NCBI GenBank assembly: GCA_042573625.1
Contig: JBHPCZ010000001.1
Span: 1-64,000 of the forward strand
Reading direction: 5' to 3'
DNA length: 64,000 nt
From: JBHPCZ01 sp042573625
GTDB taxonomy: Bacteria > Desulfobacterota > Desulfobacteria > Desulfobacterales > UBA11574
The notes under the pieces are model-generated. The model ran no database searches. It was not told the origin of the DNA and saw only the letters and a program-made list of their open reading frames with translations. Below are positions 1-8,851 of this stretch, in pieces (position 1 is the stretch's first letter; each line of letters begins with the position of its first letter). The position numbers were made by a program, and so were the translations under genes.

Positions 1-351
1 ATGTTAAATGCGGATTTAACTGGGCAGGCAAAATTGAACATTTTTCAAAGGCCTCACTGTATAAGCCAAAAATAAACAATAAAACCAAGTAGTTGACAGA
101 GAAATTTTAAAATTATGCATGTGTTGTTGAAACAAGCTTTTTACGAAACCATCAAGTTTGGCTTCCTGTGAGATCATCAAAGTTGGACATTAATCTTCCC
201 AATATTTCAACCCTTTTTTTTTTCAATAGAATGATTACCTTAAGTGAGATTTAAAATCTCGAAAGGTCCAATATAGCAAAATACGGAATATGCGCTTGTT
301 TTTCGTGACAATTTATAAAGATATATATTTTTCAGAACACAGGAGGGTACT
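1..351. other. Region upstream of nifU with no gene seen
   Basis: No convincing coding frame runs in from the left edge. A TTGACA hexamer lies at 93-98 on the plus strand, but the best -10 candidate (TATGCA at 114-119) is weak and only 15 bases away, so a promoter here is a suggestion. The nifU ribosome-binding site AGGAGG lies at 341-346. Confidence 0.4.
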
Positions 352-1179
352 ATGTGGGAATATACTGATAAAGTAAAAGAGCACTTCCTCAACCCGCGAA
401 ATGTCGGTGTGATTGAAGGTGCCGATGGTGTTGGCGAGGTCGGATCATTGGCCTGTGGAGATGCGCTGACACTATTCTTAAAACTTGATGAAGATGAAAA
501 AATACTTGATGCAAAGTTCCAGACGTTTGGATGTGCAAGTGCCATTGCATCTTCATCCGCCCTCACCGAAATAATAAAAGGACTGACCCTGGAAGAAGCC
601 CAAAAGATCACCAATGAGGATATCGCCAACTATCTTGGCGGTCTGCCAAAAGAAAAGATGCACTGCTCGGTTATGGGCCGAGACGCACTGGAAAAGGCGA
701 TTTCTCATTATCGGGGTGAACAAGAAAAAAAGGTTGAAGGTGAGATTGTATGCGAGTGTTTCGGCGTAACAGACCGTGAAATCGAGCGGGTTGTCAGGGA
801 AAACAGCCTGTCTACGATAGAGGATGTGACCGATTATATCAAAGCGGGCGGCGGTTGCGGCAACTGCCATGAAGATATAGAGAAGATCATCAACGAGACC
901 CTTGGCAGGAAACAGCCCATACTGATAAAACCCGTAAAATTGACCAACATCCAGAAAATAAAGTTGATCGAAGAGACTTTGGAACGGGAAATCAAACCAG
1001 CCTTGAAAAAAGACGGCGGTGATATCGAGCTCATCGATTTTGACGGAGACAGGGTCTTTGTAAGAATGCGCGGCGCATGTGCGACATGCACCAAATCGGA
1101 AATCACGCTAAAACATTATATAGAGTCAAAGCTGCGTGAACTTGTTACACCCGATCTCGTAGTGGAGGAGGTGCAATAA
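352..1179 (+). CDS. nifU: NifU-type Fe-S cluster scaffold protein
   Basis: This is a modular scaffold that receives sulfur from NifS and assembles Fe-S clusters in the cytosol. The 275 residues show the three NifU modules in order: an IscU-like N-terminal domain with Cys35, Cys61 and Cys105; a central bacterioferritin-associated-ferredoxin-like [2Fe-2S] domain with CEC at 134-136 and GCGNC at 168-172; and a C-terminal Nfu domain with CATC at 243-246. The length matches full-size NifU. The ATG at 352 follows AGGAGG with normal spacing. The stop overlaps the nifS start by one base, so the two are probably translationally coupled. No nif nitrogenase genes are seen, so a general Fe-S assembly role is as likely as nitrogenase maturation. 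Confidence 0.95.
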   Translation: MWEYTDKVKEHFLNPRNVGVIEGADGVGEVGSLACGDALTLFLKLDEDEKILDAKFQTFGCASAIASSSALTEIIKGLTLEEAQKITNEDIANYLGGLPKEKMHCSVMGRDALEKAISHYRGEQEKKVEGEIVCECFGVTDREIERVVRENSLSTIEDVTDYIKAGGGCGNCHEDIEKIINETLGRKQPILIKPVKLTNIQKIKLIEETLEREIKPALKKDGGDIELIDFDGDRVFVRMRGACATCTKSEITLKHYIESKLRELVTPDLVVEEVQ

Positions 1180-2357
1180 TGAAAGAGATTTACGTGGACA
1201 ACAACGCGACCACAAAGGTTGCGCCTGAAGTGCTGGAAGAGATGCTTCCTTACTTTTCCGACTTTTATGGGAATCCGTCCAGCATGCATTCATTTGGCGG
1301 AGAAGCGGGCCCAAAAATAAAAGAAGCGCGTGAAAAAGTTGCAGCATTGTTGGGTGCTGCACCGGAGGAAATCATATTTAACAGCTGCGGTACGGAAAGC
1401 GACAGCACCGCCATCAGAGCGGCGATAGCGTCGAATCCGGGTAAAAAACACATCATCACCACCCGGGTTGAACATCCCGCAGTCAAAAACCTGTGTGAAC
1501 ATTTTTCTAAAAATGGTTATCGCGTGACATTTGTTCCCGTAGATCGAAAAGGCCGTCTGGACGTTGATTATCTGTATGAAAATTTGAGCGATGATACCGC
1601 CATTGTCAGCGTCATGTGGGCAAATAATGAATCCGGAGTGATTTTCCCCATCGAAGAAATTTCCCGAAACGTAAAAGATAGAGGCATCGTTTTTCACACC
1701 GATGCCGTCCAGGCCGTTGGGAAGATACCGATCAATATGGGAGAAGTCGGTGTTGACATGCTTTCCCTTTCCGGGCACAAGCTTCATGGCCCCAAAGGCA
1801 TCGGTGCCCTGTATGTACGTAAAGGCACCAAATTTTCTCCCTTTTTGATCGGCGGCCATCAGGAGGGCGGTCGAAGAGGTGGTACGGAGAATGTTCCATC
1901 CATAATCGGGCTCGGAAAAGCAAGTGAATTTTCAGCGAATCATCTCGAGGAAGAAAACACCCGGGTGAAGTACCTGAGAGATAAACTTGACAATGAACTG
2001 TTAAACCGCATTCCGAATTCAGCAATAAACGGGGACAGGGAGAACCGCCTTCCCAATACCACCAGCATCGGTTTTGAATACGTGGAAGGTGAATCCATTC
2101 TCTTAATGCTGAATGAATTTGGTATATGTGCTTCATCCGGATCCGCGTGTACATCCGGCTCCCTTGAGCCATCCCATGTTTTACGTGCAATGGGGATTCC
2201 ATTTACTTCGGCCCACGGATCGATCCGTTTCAGCCTGAGTGTTTTCAATACCGAGGAAGAAATAGACGTTATCATTGAAAAGCTTCCGCCAATCATCGAA
2301 CGGCTGCGGGATATGTCTCCTTTCTGGAAATCATCCGGCGCCGCTATGCCCAAGTAA
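1179..2357 (+). CDS. nifS: Cysteine desulfurase NifS
   Basis: This PLP enzyme converts cysteine to alanine and leaves a persulfide for delivery to the NifU scaffold. The 392-residue protein is full length. It has the PLP lysine in SGHKLHGPKG (Lys201), the upstream VEHP motif (98-101) and the persulfide-forming cysteine in SSGSACTSGS (Cys324), which lies in the short loop typical of class I NifS/IscS enzymes. It starts at the ATG that overlaps the nifU stop codon and is followed by a 540-base spacer with a repeat cassette, so the operon appears to hold only these two genes. Confidence 0.95.
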   Translation: MKEIYVDNNATTKVAPEVLEEMLPYFSDFYGNPSSMHSFGGEAGPKIKEAREKVAALLGAAPEEIIFNSCGTESDSTAIRAAIASNPGKKHIITTRVEHPAVKNLCEHFSKNGYRVTFVPVDRKGRLDVDYLYENLSDDTAIVSVMWANNESGVIFPIEEISRNVKDRGIVFHTDAVQAVGKIPINMGEVGVDMLSLSGHKLHGPKGIGALYVRKGTKFSPFLIGGHQEGGRRGGTENVPSIIGLGKASEFSANHLEEENTRVKYLRDKLDNELLNRIPNSAINGDRENRLPNTTSIGFEYVEGESILLMLNEFGICASSGSACTSGSLEPSHVLRAMGIPFTSAHGSIRFSLSVFNTEEEIDVIIEKLPPIIERLRDMSPFWKSSGAAMPK

Positions 2358-2410
2358 TCTGCCCTGCTCATGTCGAGAAGTTAGTGGAAAAACATGAATC
2401 ATCTCCAAAA

Positions 2411-2757
2411 GAGTTGATGATTTTGATAGGATTCAAGGGGTCAAGGGTCCAAGGATTCGAGTGAAATGCTTAAAAATTATAAAGAATGAAAAGTGTGGCA
2501 GAAATCTTATGAACTCTGTTTGGATATTTATAGAATAACAAGAAAATAACCGAAAGAAGAAAGGCATGGTCTGGCATCTCAAATAAGAAGATCCGCCGTG
2601 TCTGTGCCTTCAAATGTTGATAAAATCGTTAGAAAAAACACACTTGGCCCCTTGAATCCTCGAATCCTTGCCTGGCCTCCAGAGGCGGGTAAACCTCAGA
2701 CAGGCTTGCATGCCTTGTAGGCAGGATTTTCTACAACTAATTTGGAGAAGAACCAAG
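2411..2757 (+). repeat. Repeat cassette with inverted ends, copy 1
   Basis: Copy 1 of a cassette found again at 59821-60104. It opens with GTTGATGATTTTGA and a G-rich arm (2429-2461) containing GGATTCAAGGGG. It closes with a near-complementary arm (2646-2670) and the tail TTTGGAGAAGAACC. A decayed ORF lies between the arms. Both copies lose homology to the intact protein family at the same residue, which points to duplication of an already truncated unit. It fills most of the 2358-2898 spacer; nothing else is seen there. Confidence 0.75.
2466..2633 (+). pseudogene. Decayed four-helix-bundle (23S rRNA intervening-sequence-like) ORF, copy 1
   Basis: Reading from the ATG at 2466 gives MLKNYKE, a stop, KVWQKSYELCLDIYRITRK, a stop, then PKEERHGLASQIRRSAVSVP and SNV. 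This is the characteristic N-terminal half of the four-helix-bundle proteins encoded in 23S rRNA intervening sequences (about 120 residues when intact). Two in-frame stops (TGA at 2487, TAA near 2550) and loss of the C-terminal half show that it is not functional. The family assignment rests on the recognisable K-VWQKSYEL and QIRRSAVSVPSN motifs. Confidence 0.8.
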
Positions 2758-2898
2758 ATTAACAACTTAATCCACGGTCTATGAAGAACCGACGAATCCC
2801 GAGGTGTTGTGTCCATATTTTGGGAAATGAAATATAGTATCGATATCCCCATCTACATTGCATCAGGAGCACCAAAGATTGAATTTGAATAAAAGCCA

Positions 2899-5082
2899 TT
2901 ACATGTTTCCATGATATTTCAAAGCCAGCATGGTAATGTCATCAGACTGGGGAGCAGATTGAGCAAAACCTCTGACATCCTCTCTAACGCCGTGGATCAT
3001 CTCGGTCACATTGTGACCTTTTAAATTCGACAGGCACTCTTGAAGTCTTTGATCCGAATACAATTGTTTTTTCGGATTCTCGGCTTCTGTTACACCATCG
3101 GTGTAAAAAAATACAATGTCATTCTGATTGAGAACCATCTTCCCGGATGCAAATGCAACATCTTCCATGGGTCCTAAGACAAAACCCGGCGGCAGCTTAT
3201 GATACTCAAAATCCTTGCCGTCTTTATAAATTAGAGGCAGGTTGTGCCCGGCATTACCAAATTCCATTTCTCCTGTTTTGGTGTTCAATATAGCACATAG
3301 GATCGTAACGAACATCGCTGTATGGTTATCCGGCGCAATAATGTCGTTCGCATTACAAAGAATTTCTTCCGGCGAGAAACCTCTTAAGGCTTCGGTCTTT
3401 AATATTGCCTTAGTAATTGCCATAAACAAAGCAGCGGGAACCCCTTTCCCGGAGACATCGCCGATCATAAAACAGAGTTTATTTTCACCAATAAAGAAAA
3501 AATCGAAAAAATCTCCGCCGACCTCTCTTGCAGCCTCCATAGATGCAAAAATATCAAACTCCTTTCTGTCCGGGAATGGAGGGAATATGCTGGGCAACAT
3601 ACTCTCCTGGATATCATGCGCCACTCTTAAATCGGACTCTATTCGTTCTTTTTCCGCAACGGTTGCTTTCAGGTTTTCTATGGTTCGATGAATGCTGATT
3701 TGTACCAATTCGAATAGCAGCGAAGGCTTTTCATAAAACAAATCAATTGCTTCATGTTCTTCCAAGATAAATATCTCTGAATCTTCTTCACAAACCACAG
3801 AAATCGTTCTTTCTTTCCTTGGGGAGAGAATGCCTGTTTCGCCAAGAACATTATCCGCTGCCATAACCAGGTCAAGTTCGATCAGTCTCAGCGCGCCTTT
3901 TTTTAAATAATACATTTTATCGGCTTTGTCTCCTTTATGGAAAAGGTATTCTCCTTTTTTGAATCTTTTCTCTGTCATGTAAGGAACAATCCATTCAAAA
4001 TTATGATCGCTTTTAGCGCCTTCCATCACATCAGATATCGTCTTTTTTATACTTTCTTTAATTGTATCGGCAAGTTCCATCCCGGCCTTCATAAGGGAAA
4101 CTTCCTTTTCACGCAGCCGCTTCTTATCTAAGGAGGCACTTATTCTTGCTTTTAGCAGCACCGGATCAAACGGCTTGGGCAGGTAGTCTTCCGCTCCCAT
4201 TTCAATGCAACGCGCCACGCTATCCATGTCGTCCACAGCTGAAATCATAATAACCGGTAGGTTTCGCAAGGTGTCATCGTTTTTCAGGTGGCGCAGGACC
4301 TGGAAACCGTTCATTTCAGGCATCTTGATGTCGAGAAGGATAAGGTCGACTTCGTGTTGCTTAATCAGGTCCAACGCCTGACGGCCGTTTTCCGCCGCCA
4401 GGACATCATGCCCTTGTCGCACGAGATGACGTGACAGCATATCGCGGTTTTCTTCGTTATCGTCAACAACAAGCAGCAAACTGCGGCCAGACATGTCGTG
4501 ACCTGTGCCTTCATCCACACCCGGACGAGCGACACCTGCATCTTTTTGCGTCAATTGCGGCGTATCGGACCTTTGCTGAACTGTGTCAATTCCGTCATTG
4601 CCGGTCGCAAAAAAATCAACGATACCGTTGATAAACATCAGGAAGCGCTCGCCCGCTGATAGAATCTTCTCAAGGTCAGAAATAGCCGTCTCCAACTCCG
4701 AATCCCGGGCCTTCTCAATCAGTATTTTACTTGTGTCAATAACGGTATTAACGGGCGTTTGGATCTCGTGAAGCATGCGGGCTCTGAATGCTTCCAGGTC
4801 AGGTTCTATCTGCCCGGCCTCGATTTTTTTGGGATCGAGGATGCTGTTGATACGATCCAAAAGTTGGTTCCCGGCAGAATGAGTTTTCTTAAGCCCGGAA
4901 AACAACACTTCCTCGTTCAACTCTCTTGAATCTTCGAGCAGCATCTCGCTGTAGCCGATGATGGCATTCAAGGGCGTGCGGAGTTCATGCCGAAGATCGG
5001 CAAAAAATGCGCTCCGCTTGCGCGGGTCGGCTACCGCCTTTTGTCCTGAGGCTGGCCTAATTTTACGTTTCTCCCCTGTCAT
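2899..5082 (-). CDS. Receiver / cNMP-binding / PP2C (SpoIIE-type) phosphatase with HisKA-like N-terminus
   Basis: This is a 727-residue soluble signalling protein with no membrane segment. In order: a HisKA-like segment with RHELRTPLNA (His32), a second H-box-like segment (LHEIQTPVN), a receiver domain (about 200-320, with LLDIKMPEMNG and a KPF lysine motif), a cyclic-nucleotide-binding-type domain (about 370-480) and a C-terminal PP2C/RsbU phosphatase domain (about 510-727, with GGDFFDFF, GDVSGKGVPAALFM and FYTDGVTEAEN). No HATPase domain is seen, so it cannot autophosphorylate; the HisKA-like part may serve for dimerisation or phosphotransfer. The start has GGAG nine bases upstream. It is last in the minus-strand operon headed by the hydrogenase genes and is the probable output of that pathway, perhaps acting on an anti-sigma antagonist elsewhere. 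Confidence 0.85.
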   Translation of the reverse strand: MTGEKRKIRPASGQKAVADPRKRSAFFADLRHELRTPLNAIIGYSEMLLEDSRELNEEVLFSGLKKTHSAGNQLLDRINSILDPKKIEAGQIEPDLEAFRARMLHEIQTPVNTVIDTSKILIEKARDSELETAISDLEKILSAGERFLMFINGIVDFFATGNDGIDTVQQRSDTPQLTQKDAGVARPGVDEGTGHDMSGRSLLLVVDDNEENRDMLSRHLVRQGHDVLAAENGRQALDLIKQHEVDLILLDIKMPEMNGFQVLRHLKNDDTLRNLPVIMISAVDDMDSVARCIEMGAEDYLPKPFDPVLLKARISASLDKKRLREKEVSLMKAGMELADTIKESIKKTISDVMEGAKSDHNFEWIVPYMTEKRFKKGEYLFHKGDKADKMYYLKKGALRLIELDLVMAADNVLGETGILSPRKERTISVVCEEDSEIFILEEHEAIDLFYEKPSLLFELVQISIHRTIENLKATVAEKERIESDLRVAHDIQESMLPSIFPPFPDRKEFDIFASMEAAREVGGDFFDFFFIGENKLCFMIGDVSGKGVPAALFMAITKAILKTEALRGFSPEEILCNANDIIAPDNHTAMFVTILCAILNTKTGEMEFGNAGHNLPLIYKDGKDFEYHKLPPGFVLGPMEDVAFASGKMVLNQNDIVFFYTDGVTEAENPKKQLYSDQRLQECLSNLKGHNVTEMIHGVREDVRGFAQSAPQSDDITMLALKYHGNM

Positions 5083-5093
5083 ACCCTTATCTC

Positions 5094-5456
5094 CTAAGCT
5101 AAAAGTGCCTGCATCTTCTCAAGAAGCTGCGGCAGCTTTATGGGTTTAACGTCATAATCGTCACAGCCGGCATCCAGGGCTTTCTCCCGATCACCGGCAA
5201 GGGCGTGGGCTGTTAACGCGATGATAGGAATGGACGCTGTCTCGGGGGTCGCTTTGATCCGCCGCACTGCTTCCAAACCATCTATGCCCGGTAAGCTTAT
5301 ATCCATCAGGATCAAATCGGGGGCGTCACTTTTGGCCATAGCTATTCCCTCTTCACCATCCACTGCTATGACCACGTCGTGCCCGTTTCGCTGAAGGCGC
5401 CGCGACAGCATATCTCTGTTCATCTCATTATCTTCGACCAAAAGAATTTTTGGCAT
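5094..5456 (-). CDS. Single-domain CheY-like response regulator
   Basis: The 120 residues form one receiver domain and nothing else: the acidic pocket LLVEDNEMNRD near the start, the phospho-acceptor aspartate in LILMDISLPGIDG, the switch threonine in ALTAHA and the conserved lysine in VKPIKLP. With no output domain it most likely shuttles phosphate between the hybrid kinase upstream and the receiver/phosphatase protein downstream. It lies 44 bases after the kinase gene and 11 bases before the phosphatase gene on the same strand. The ATG is preceded by AAGGTGGTG. Confidence 0.9.
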   Translation of the reverse strand: MPKILLVEDNEMNRDMLSRRLQRNGHDVVIAVDGEEGIAMAKSDAPDLILMDISLPGIDGLEAVRRIKATPETASIPIIALTAHALAGDREKALDAGCDDYDVKPIKLPQLLEKMQALLA

Positions 5457-5500
5457 GCGTCACCACCTTTTCCCGATATACGCTTTGTGCTTGCCAAATA

Positions 5501-7288
5501 TCACTCTTTTGCAGTAGATGCCAAACGAACGCTGACCTTTACGAGGTCGCGCACTTCATCGAGCAATTCTTCACGGGCATATGCTCCTTTCTGCAAGATC
5601 TTTTTTACATACCCGTGAAGCCGGAGACGATCCTCAGATGTAAGGTCTTTAGCAGTAATGACGATAATTGGAATTGAGCGCCACGCTTCATGTTTTCGCA
5701 ACTCGGCAACCAGCTCAAACCCATCCATCTCCGGCATCATCAAATCGAGCAGAATTACCGCCGGCCGCATCTCTGAAAGTCGCTCCAGAGCGATTCGGCC
5801 ATTTTCAGCTTCGGTAACAGCCCATCCTTCTTTCTCGAGTGCATGGCGCAACATCTCTCGCGTCAATTGATCATCTTCAACCACTAATACTCGGAGGGAT
5901 GCGGAGACTGCCCGATATTTATTCAGAACAGTTCTGAGGAGGCCTCGGTCAATAGGCTTGGTCAGATAATCTGTTGCTCCGAGTGCGTACCCCAAATTTT
6001 TTTGGTCCACTATCGTCAGCATAATTACCGGGATATCGATCAGTTCGGAATCGGACTTCAGCGATGACAGCACCGCCCATCCATCCATGCCCGGCATCAT
6101 CACGTCCAGGGTGATAACTTCAGGATGCAGCGCTTTTGCCATCCTCAGCCCTTCTTCGCCACCGGAAGCAGTCACTACCCGTAGCCCTTCCTTGGCGAGA
6201 AAGCGTTTCATAAGATCTCTAATCTCCGGGTCATCATCAACAACCAGCACGGTACCTGCTCCGCCCGGCGTTTTCTCGATTTGAGGCTCTGCGGGCAACG
6301 CCGGCTCAGCCCTGGAGGGAGCACCTTCCGCCGGCAGCCGGATGGTGAATGTAGTTCCCTTCCCGACCTTGCTTTCCACGAAAATATCCCCTCCCATCAT
6401 ATGGCAGAATTTTTTGCTGATCGCCAGCCCCAGTCCGGTCCCGCCGTATTTGCCTGAAGTTGAAGCCTCAGCCTGCGAGAACGCCTGAAAAATCTTTCCC
6501 ATCTGCGCTTCTGTCATACCGATACCCGTATCGCTTACCACAAGGGTGATCCAATCCTTTTCGCCCAAAGACCCACGATTCGCTTTTAGTGTAATTGTTC
6601 CGTGTTCTGTAAACTTGCACGCATTGCTAATTAAATTGAAGAGTGACTGCCTAACTTTCGTCATGTCTGCATGCAGGCTACCGATGTCATCTTCGCAAAG
6701 CACTTTCAGGGTGTTTTCATTTTTCACTACCAGCGGACGGATAGTGTTCGCCACATCTTCGATCATGCTCGCTACGTTAAAAACTTCCAGGTAGAGTTCT
6801 ACTTTACCGGCTTCGATCTTCGATAGGTCCAGGACGTCGCTGATCAGCTCCAGCAGATGCTTGCCGGCAGTGTTTACCCTTTCCAGGTCCGGGATAAAGT
6901 CTTCCTGGCCCAAATCTTCAGCATCCTCCATCAACAATTCACTGTAACCGATAATGGCGTTCAGCGGCGTGCGAAGTTCATGGCTCATATTGGCCAGAAA
7001 CGTGCTCTTCGCCTCATTGGCAGCTTCGGCGGCGGCACGGGCTTCGGCAAGCTCAAGCTCTCGAATTGTTGCCTCTTGAAGTTTCTCGGCAAGCTGTCCT
7101 TTCAATTCCATTTCCGTTTTCACTTTTTCTTCGAGCTGTTGGAGTATCTCTTCCATTTTTACAAATTGCTCGACCACAAGCTTGGCTGTGATATCAGAAG
7201 CCCTGCGCGCAACATGGACTTCTTCATAGAGCTGGGCGTTTTCTTCCAGCAGTTCTTCTATGGATCGATTACCTGTCTTTACTTTCAT
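5501..7288 (-). CDS. Soluble hybrid histidine kinase with two receiver domains
   Basis: From the chosen ATG (position 7288, behind GGAG) the protein has 595 residues. It runs: a charged coiled-coil N-terminus (about 8-95), HisKA with SHELRTPLNA (His103), HATPase_c with NLISNACKFTEHG, DTGIGM and GGTGLGLA, then two receivers (LDVMMPGMDG and LLDLMMPEMDG). There is no transmembrane segment and no obvious PAS or GAF sensor, so the input probably comes from a partner protein. The neighbouring cytosolic hydrogenase is the obvious candidate. A longer frame exists upstream but would overlap the hydrogenase gene and lacks a ribosome-binding site. Confidence 0.9.
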   Translation of the reverse strand: MKVKTGNRSIEELLEENAQLYEEVHVARRASDITAKLVVEQFVKMEEILQQLEEKVKTEMELKGQLAEKLQEATIRELELAEARAAAEAANEAKSTFLANMSHELRTPLNAIIGYSELLMEDAEDLGQEDFIPDLERVNTAGKHLLELISDVLDLSKIEAGKVELYLEVFNVASMIEDVANTIRPLVVKNENTLKVLCEDDIGSLHADMTKVRQSLFNLISNACKFTEHGTITLKANRGSLGEKDWITLVVSDTGIGMTEAQMGKIFQAFSQAEASTSGKYGGTGLGLAISKKFCHMMGGDIFVESKVGKGTTFTIRLPAEGAPSRAEPALPAEPQIEKTPGGAGTVLVVDDDPEIRDLMKRFLAKEGLRVVTASGGEEGLRMAKALHPEVITLDVMMPGMDGWAVLSSLKSDSELIDIPVIMLTIVDQKNLGYALGATDYLTKPIDRGLLRTVLNKYRAVSASLRVLVVEDDQLTREMLRHALEKEGWAVTEAENGRIALERLSEMRPAVILLDLMMPEMDGFELVAELRKHEAWRSIPIIVITAKDLTSEDRLRLHGYVKKILQKGAYAREELLDEVRDLVKVSVRLASTAKE

Positions 7289-7308
7289 AATACTCTGTCT
7301 CCGGGGAT

Positions 7309-8829
7309 CTATTTGCTCTTTGGTTTGCAGCGAATAGCGTGAACCGTACATACAAGACAAGCATCAAAGGACCTCACCACATGTCCCAGCGTCACGGGGT
7401 TGGATAAATCTTCTACTTTCACACCGATGAGTGCCTCCTCCAGAGGGCCCCTCACCCCGTCGGAATCGCGCGGTGAGGCGTTCCAGGCGGTTGGAGTAAT
7501 GATTTGGTAATGTTCTATCACGCTGTTTTGAATCTTTATCCAATGCCCGCAAGCACCGCGCGTGACGTCAGTCAACCCGAATCCCTGGCCTTCGATGATC
7601 TCACCTGGTGATACATAGAAGTTCCCATCAGCGGTTGTCTCCGATATCCATTTTTCCATGGTCGGTAAAAGTATCGCCGGTCTGACCAGGCGGGCGAGTT
7701 CCCGATGAAATACAGTGGGACCGTTTTGTCCAACGAGGTTAACAAAAAGCGGATTGTCGGCGATGATCATCTCCGCCAACGGTCCGGTTTCGGCCGGGAG
7801 GCCATTGTAACGCGGCGCCTTCGCCCAAGAGTATTTCTTACCCTCTTGGCCGCTGGCATATGGCCGCGTTTCTCCATCAAAAGGATGCCTGCCCCCCTCA
7901 TAGTCCTCAAACCAGGAATGAGAAACGTGCTCAGCTACTTTGCTCTGGTCAAACCCTTGTACCTGAATCCCTTGGGCAAATCCTGCGGGAATGAAACGGC
8001 TGCCATCTTTTAAGCTGCGAACTTCAGTGCTTTCCGGCAGGTCGAACGATCCGTAGCTGACGAAATTGGCATGTCCCCGTCCCACTTTGTCAAGACCAAT
8101 CGACCGCGCAAACCTGATATAGAACCCCAAGTCACCTTTTTGGTGCGTCTCTTTTTCCTCAAGCCACGCATCCAATTCTGCACCGCTACTTACCGCCAGC
8201 CAACGCTCTATGCTACAGCCGAGAATCCGTTTCTCGTACCAATTTCGGAATTGCGTGAGTAGGAGCCGGCATTGAAGCAGATCCCCGGCGCTGGGGACAG
8301 AAGCAATGCCTCCCGGAACCATATATGATGAATGGGGCCACTGGCCCCCGACAATGGCGATAATCCCCAAGACCTTCATGGTTTCCCTGACAACGTCGAT
8401 TGCCGTCTTCCCATTAAGCGGTTTGTATCGCCGTACGGCTTCTTCAAAGAGGGCATTATCTTTGTACTCGGGGTTTACAAAATCCGCAGCGAACATCAGG
8501 AACCCGTGGCGCATATCACTCTGAATTTTTTCGGTCATCAGCGCCAGGTTGCGTATCCGGACAGCATCCGGCGGGGGGGAGACACCGGCAACCATATCCA
8601 GGGCCATGGCTGCGGCAGTCAGGTGGCTGGTGGTACAGATGCCGCAGATACGGGGCGTAATCACCAGTCCGTCAAGCGCACCGCGCCCGACCATCAATCT
8701 CTCGAAACCCCGATACATGAGGCCCGAACTCCAGGCATTCGTAACGACACCCTGGTCAACTTCCAAGCCGAGTTCCAGGTCCCCCTCAACACGGTTTAGT
8801 GGCATCTTAATCGTTTTTACTCCCTGCAT
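7309..8829 (-). CDS. [NiFe] hydrogenase large subunit, probably sensory (group 2-like)
   Basis: This is the catalytic subunit that holds the Ni-Fe site. Both metal-binding pairs are present: RICGICTTSH near the N-terminus and DACLVCTVH at the C-terminus. The family motif MPLNRVEGDLEL is close to the start. Only nine residues follow the last conserved histidine, shorter than the propeptide of many energy-conserving enzymes; regulatory hydrogenases characteristically lack a cleaved extension. The preferred start is the ATG at 8829 (AGAGGTG upstream); an ATG at 8847 without such a site would add six residues. The gene sits four to 22 bases after the small-subunit gene and directly before a hybrid kinase, which suggests H2 sensing. 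An uptake role remains possible. Confidence 0.9.
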   Translation of the reverse strand: MQGVKTIKMPLNRVEGDLELGLEVDQGVVTNAWSSGLMYRGFERLMVGRGALDGLVITPRICGICTTSHLTAAAMALDMVAGVSPPPDAVRIRNLALMTEKIQSDMRHGFLMFAADFVNPEYKDNALFEEAVRRYKPLNGKTAIDVVRETMKVLGIIAIVGGQWPHSSYMVPGGIASVPSAGDLLQCRLLLTQFRNWYEKRILGCSIERWLAVSSGAELDAWLEEKETHQKGDLGFYIRFARSIGLDKVGRGHANFVSYGSFDLPESTEVRSLKDGSRFIPAGFAQGIQVQGFDQSKVAEHVSHSWFEDYEGGRHPFDGETRPYASGQEGKKYSWAKAPRYNGLPAETGPLAEMIIADNPLFVNLVGQNGPTVFHRELARLVRPAILLPTMEKWISETTADGNFYVSPGEIIEGQGFGLTDVTRGACGHWIKIQNSVIEHYQIITPTAWNASPRDSDGVRGPLEEALIGVKVEDLSNPVTLGHVVRSFDACLVCTVHAIRCKPKSK

Positions 8830-8851
8830 ATTGCACCTCTTTCCCATATGT

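Noticed and set aside
352..2357. A nitrogen-fixation cluster
   Set aside because: NifU and NifS alone are common general Fe-S assembly genes in anaerobes, and no nifHDK or other nif genes are in the window.
5501..7360. Longer 619-residue version of the hybrid kinase starting at 7360
   Set aside because: It overlaps the hydrogenase large-subunit gene by 52 bases and has no ribosome-binding site; the ATG at 7288 has GGAG upstream and gives the natural N-terminus.
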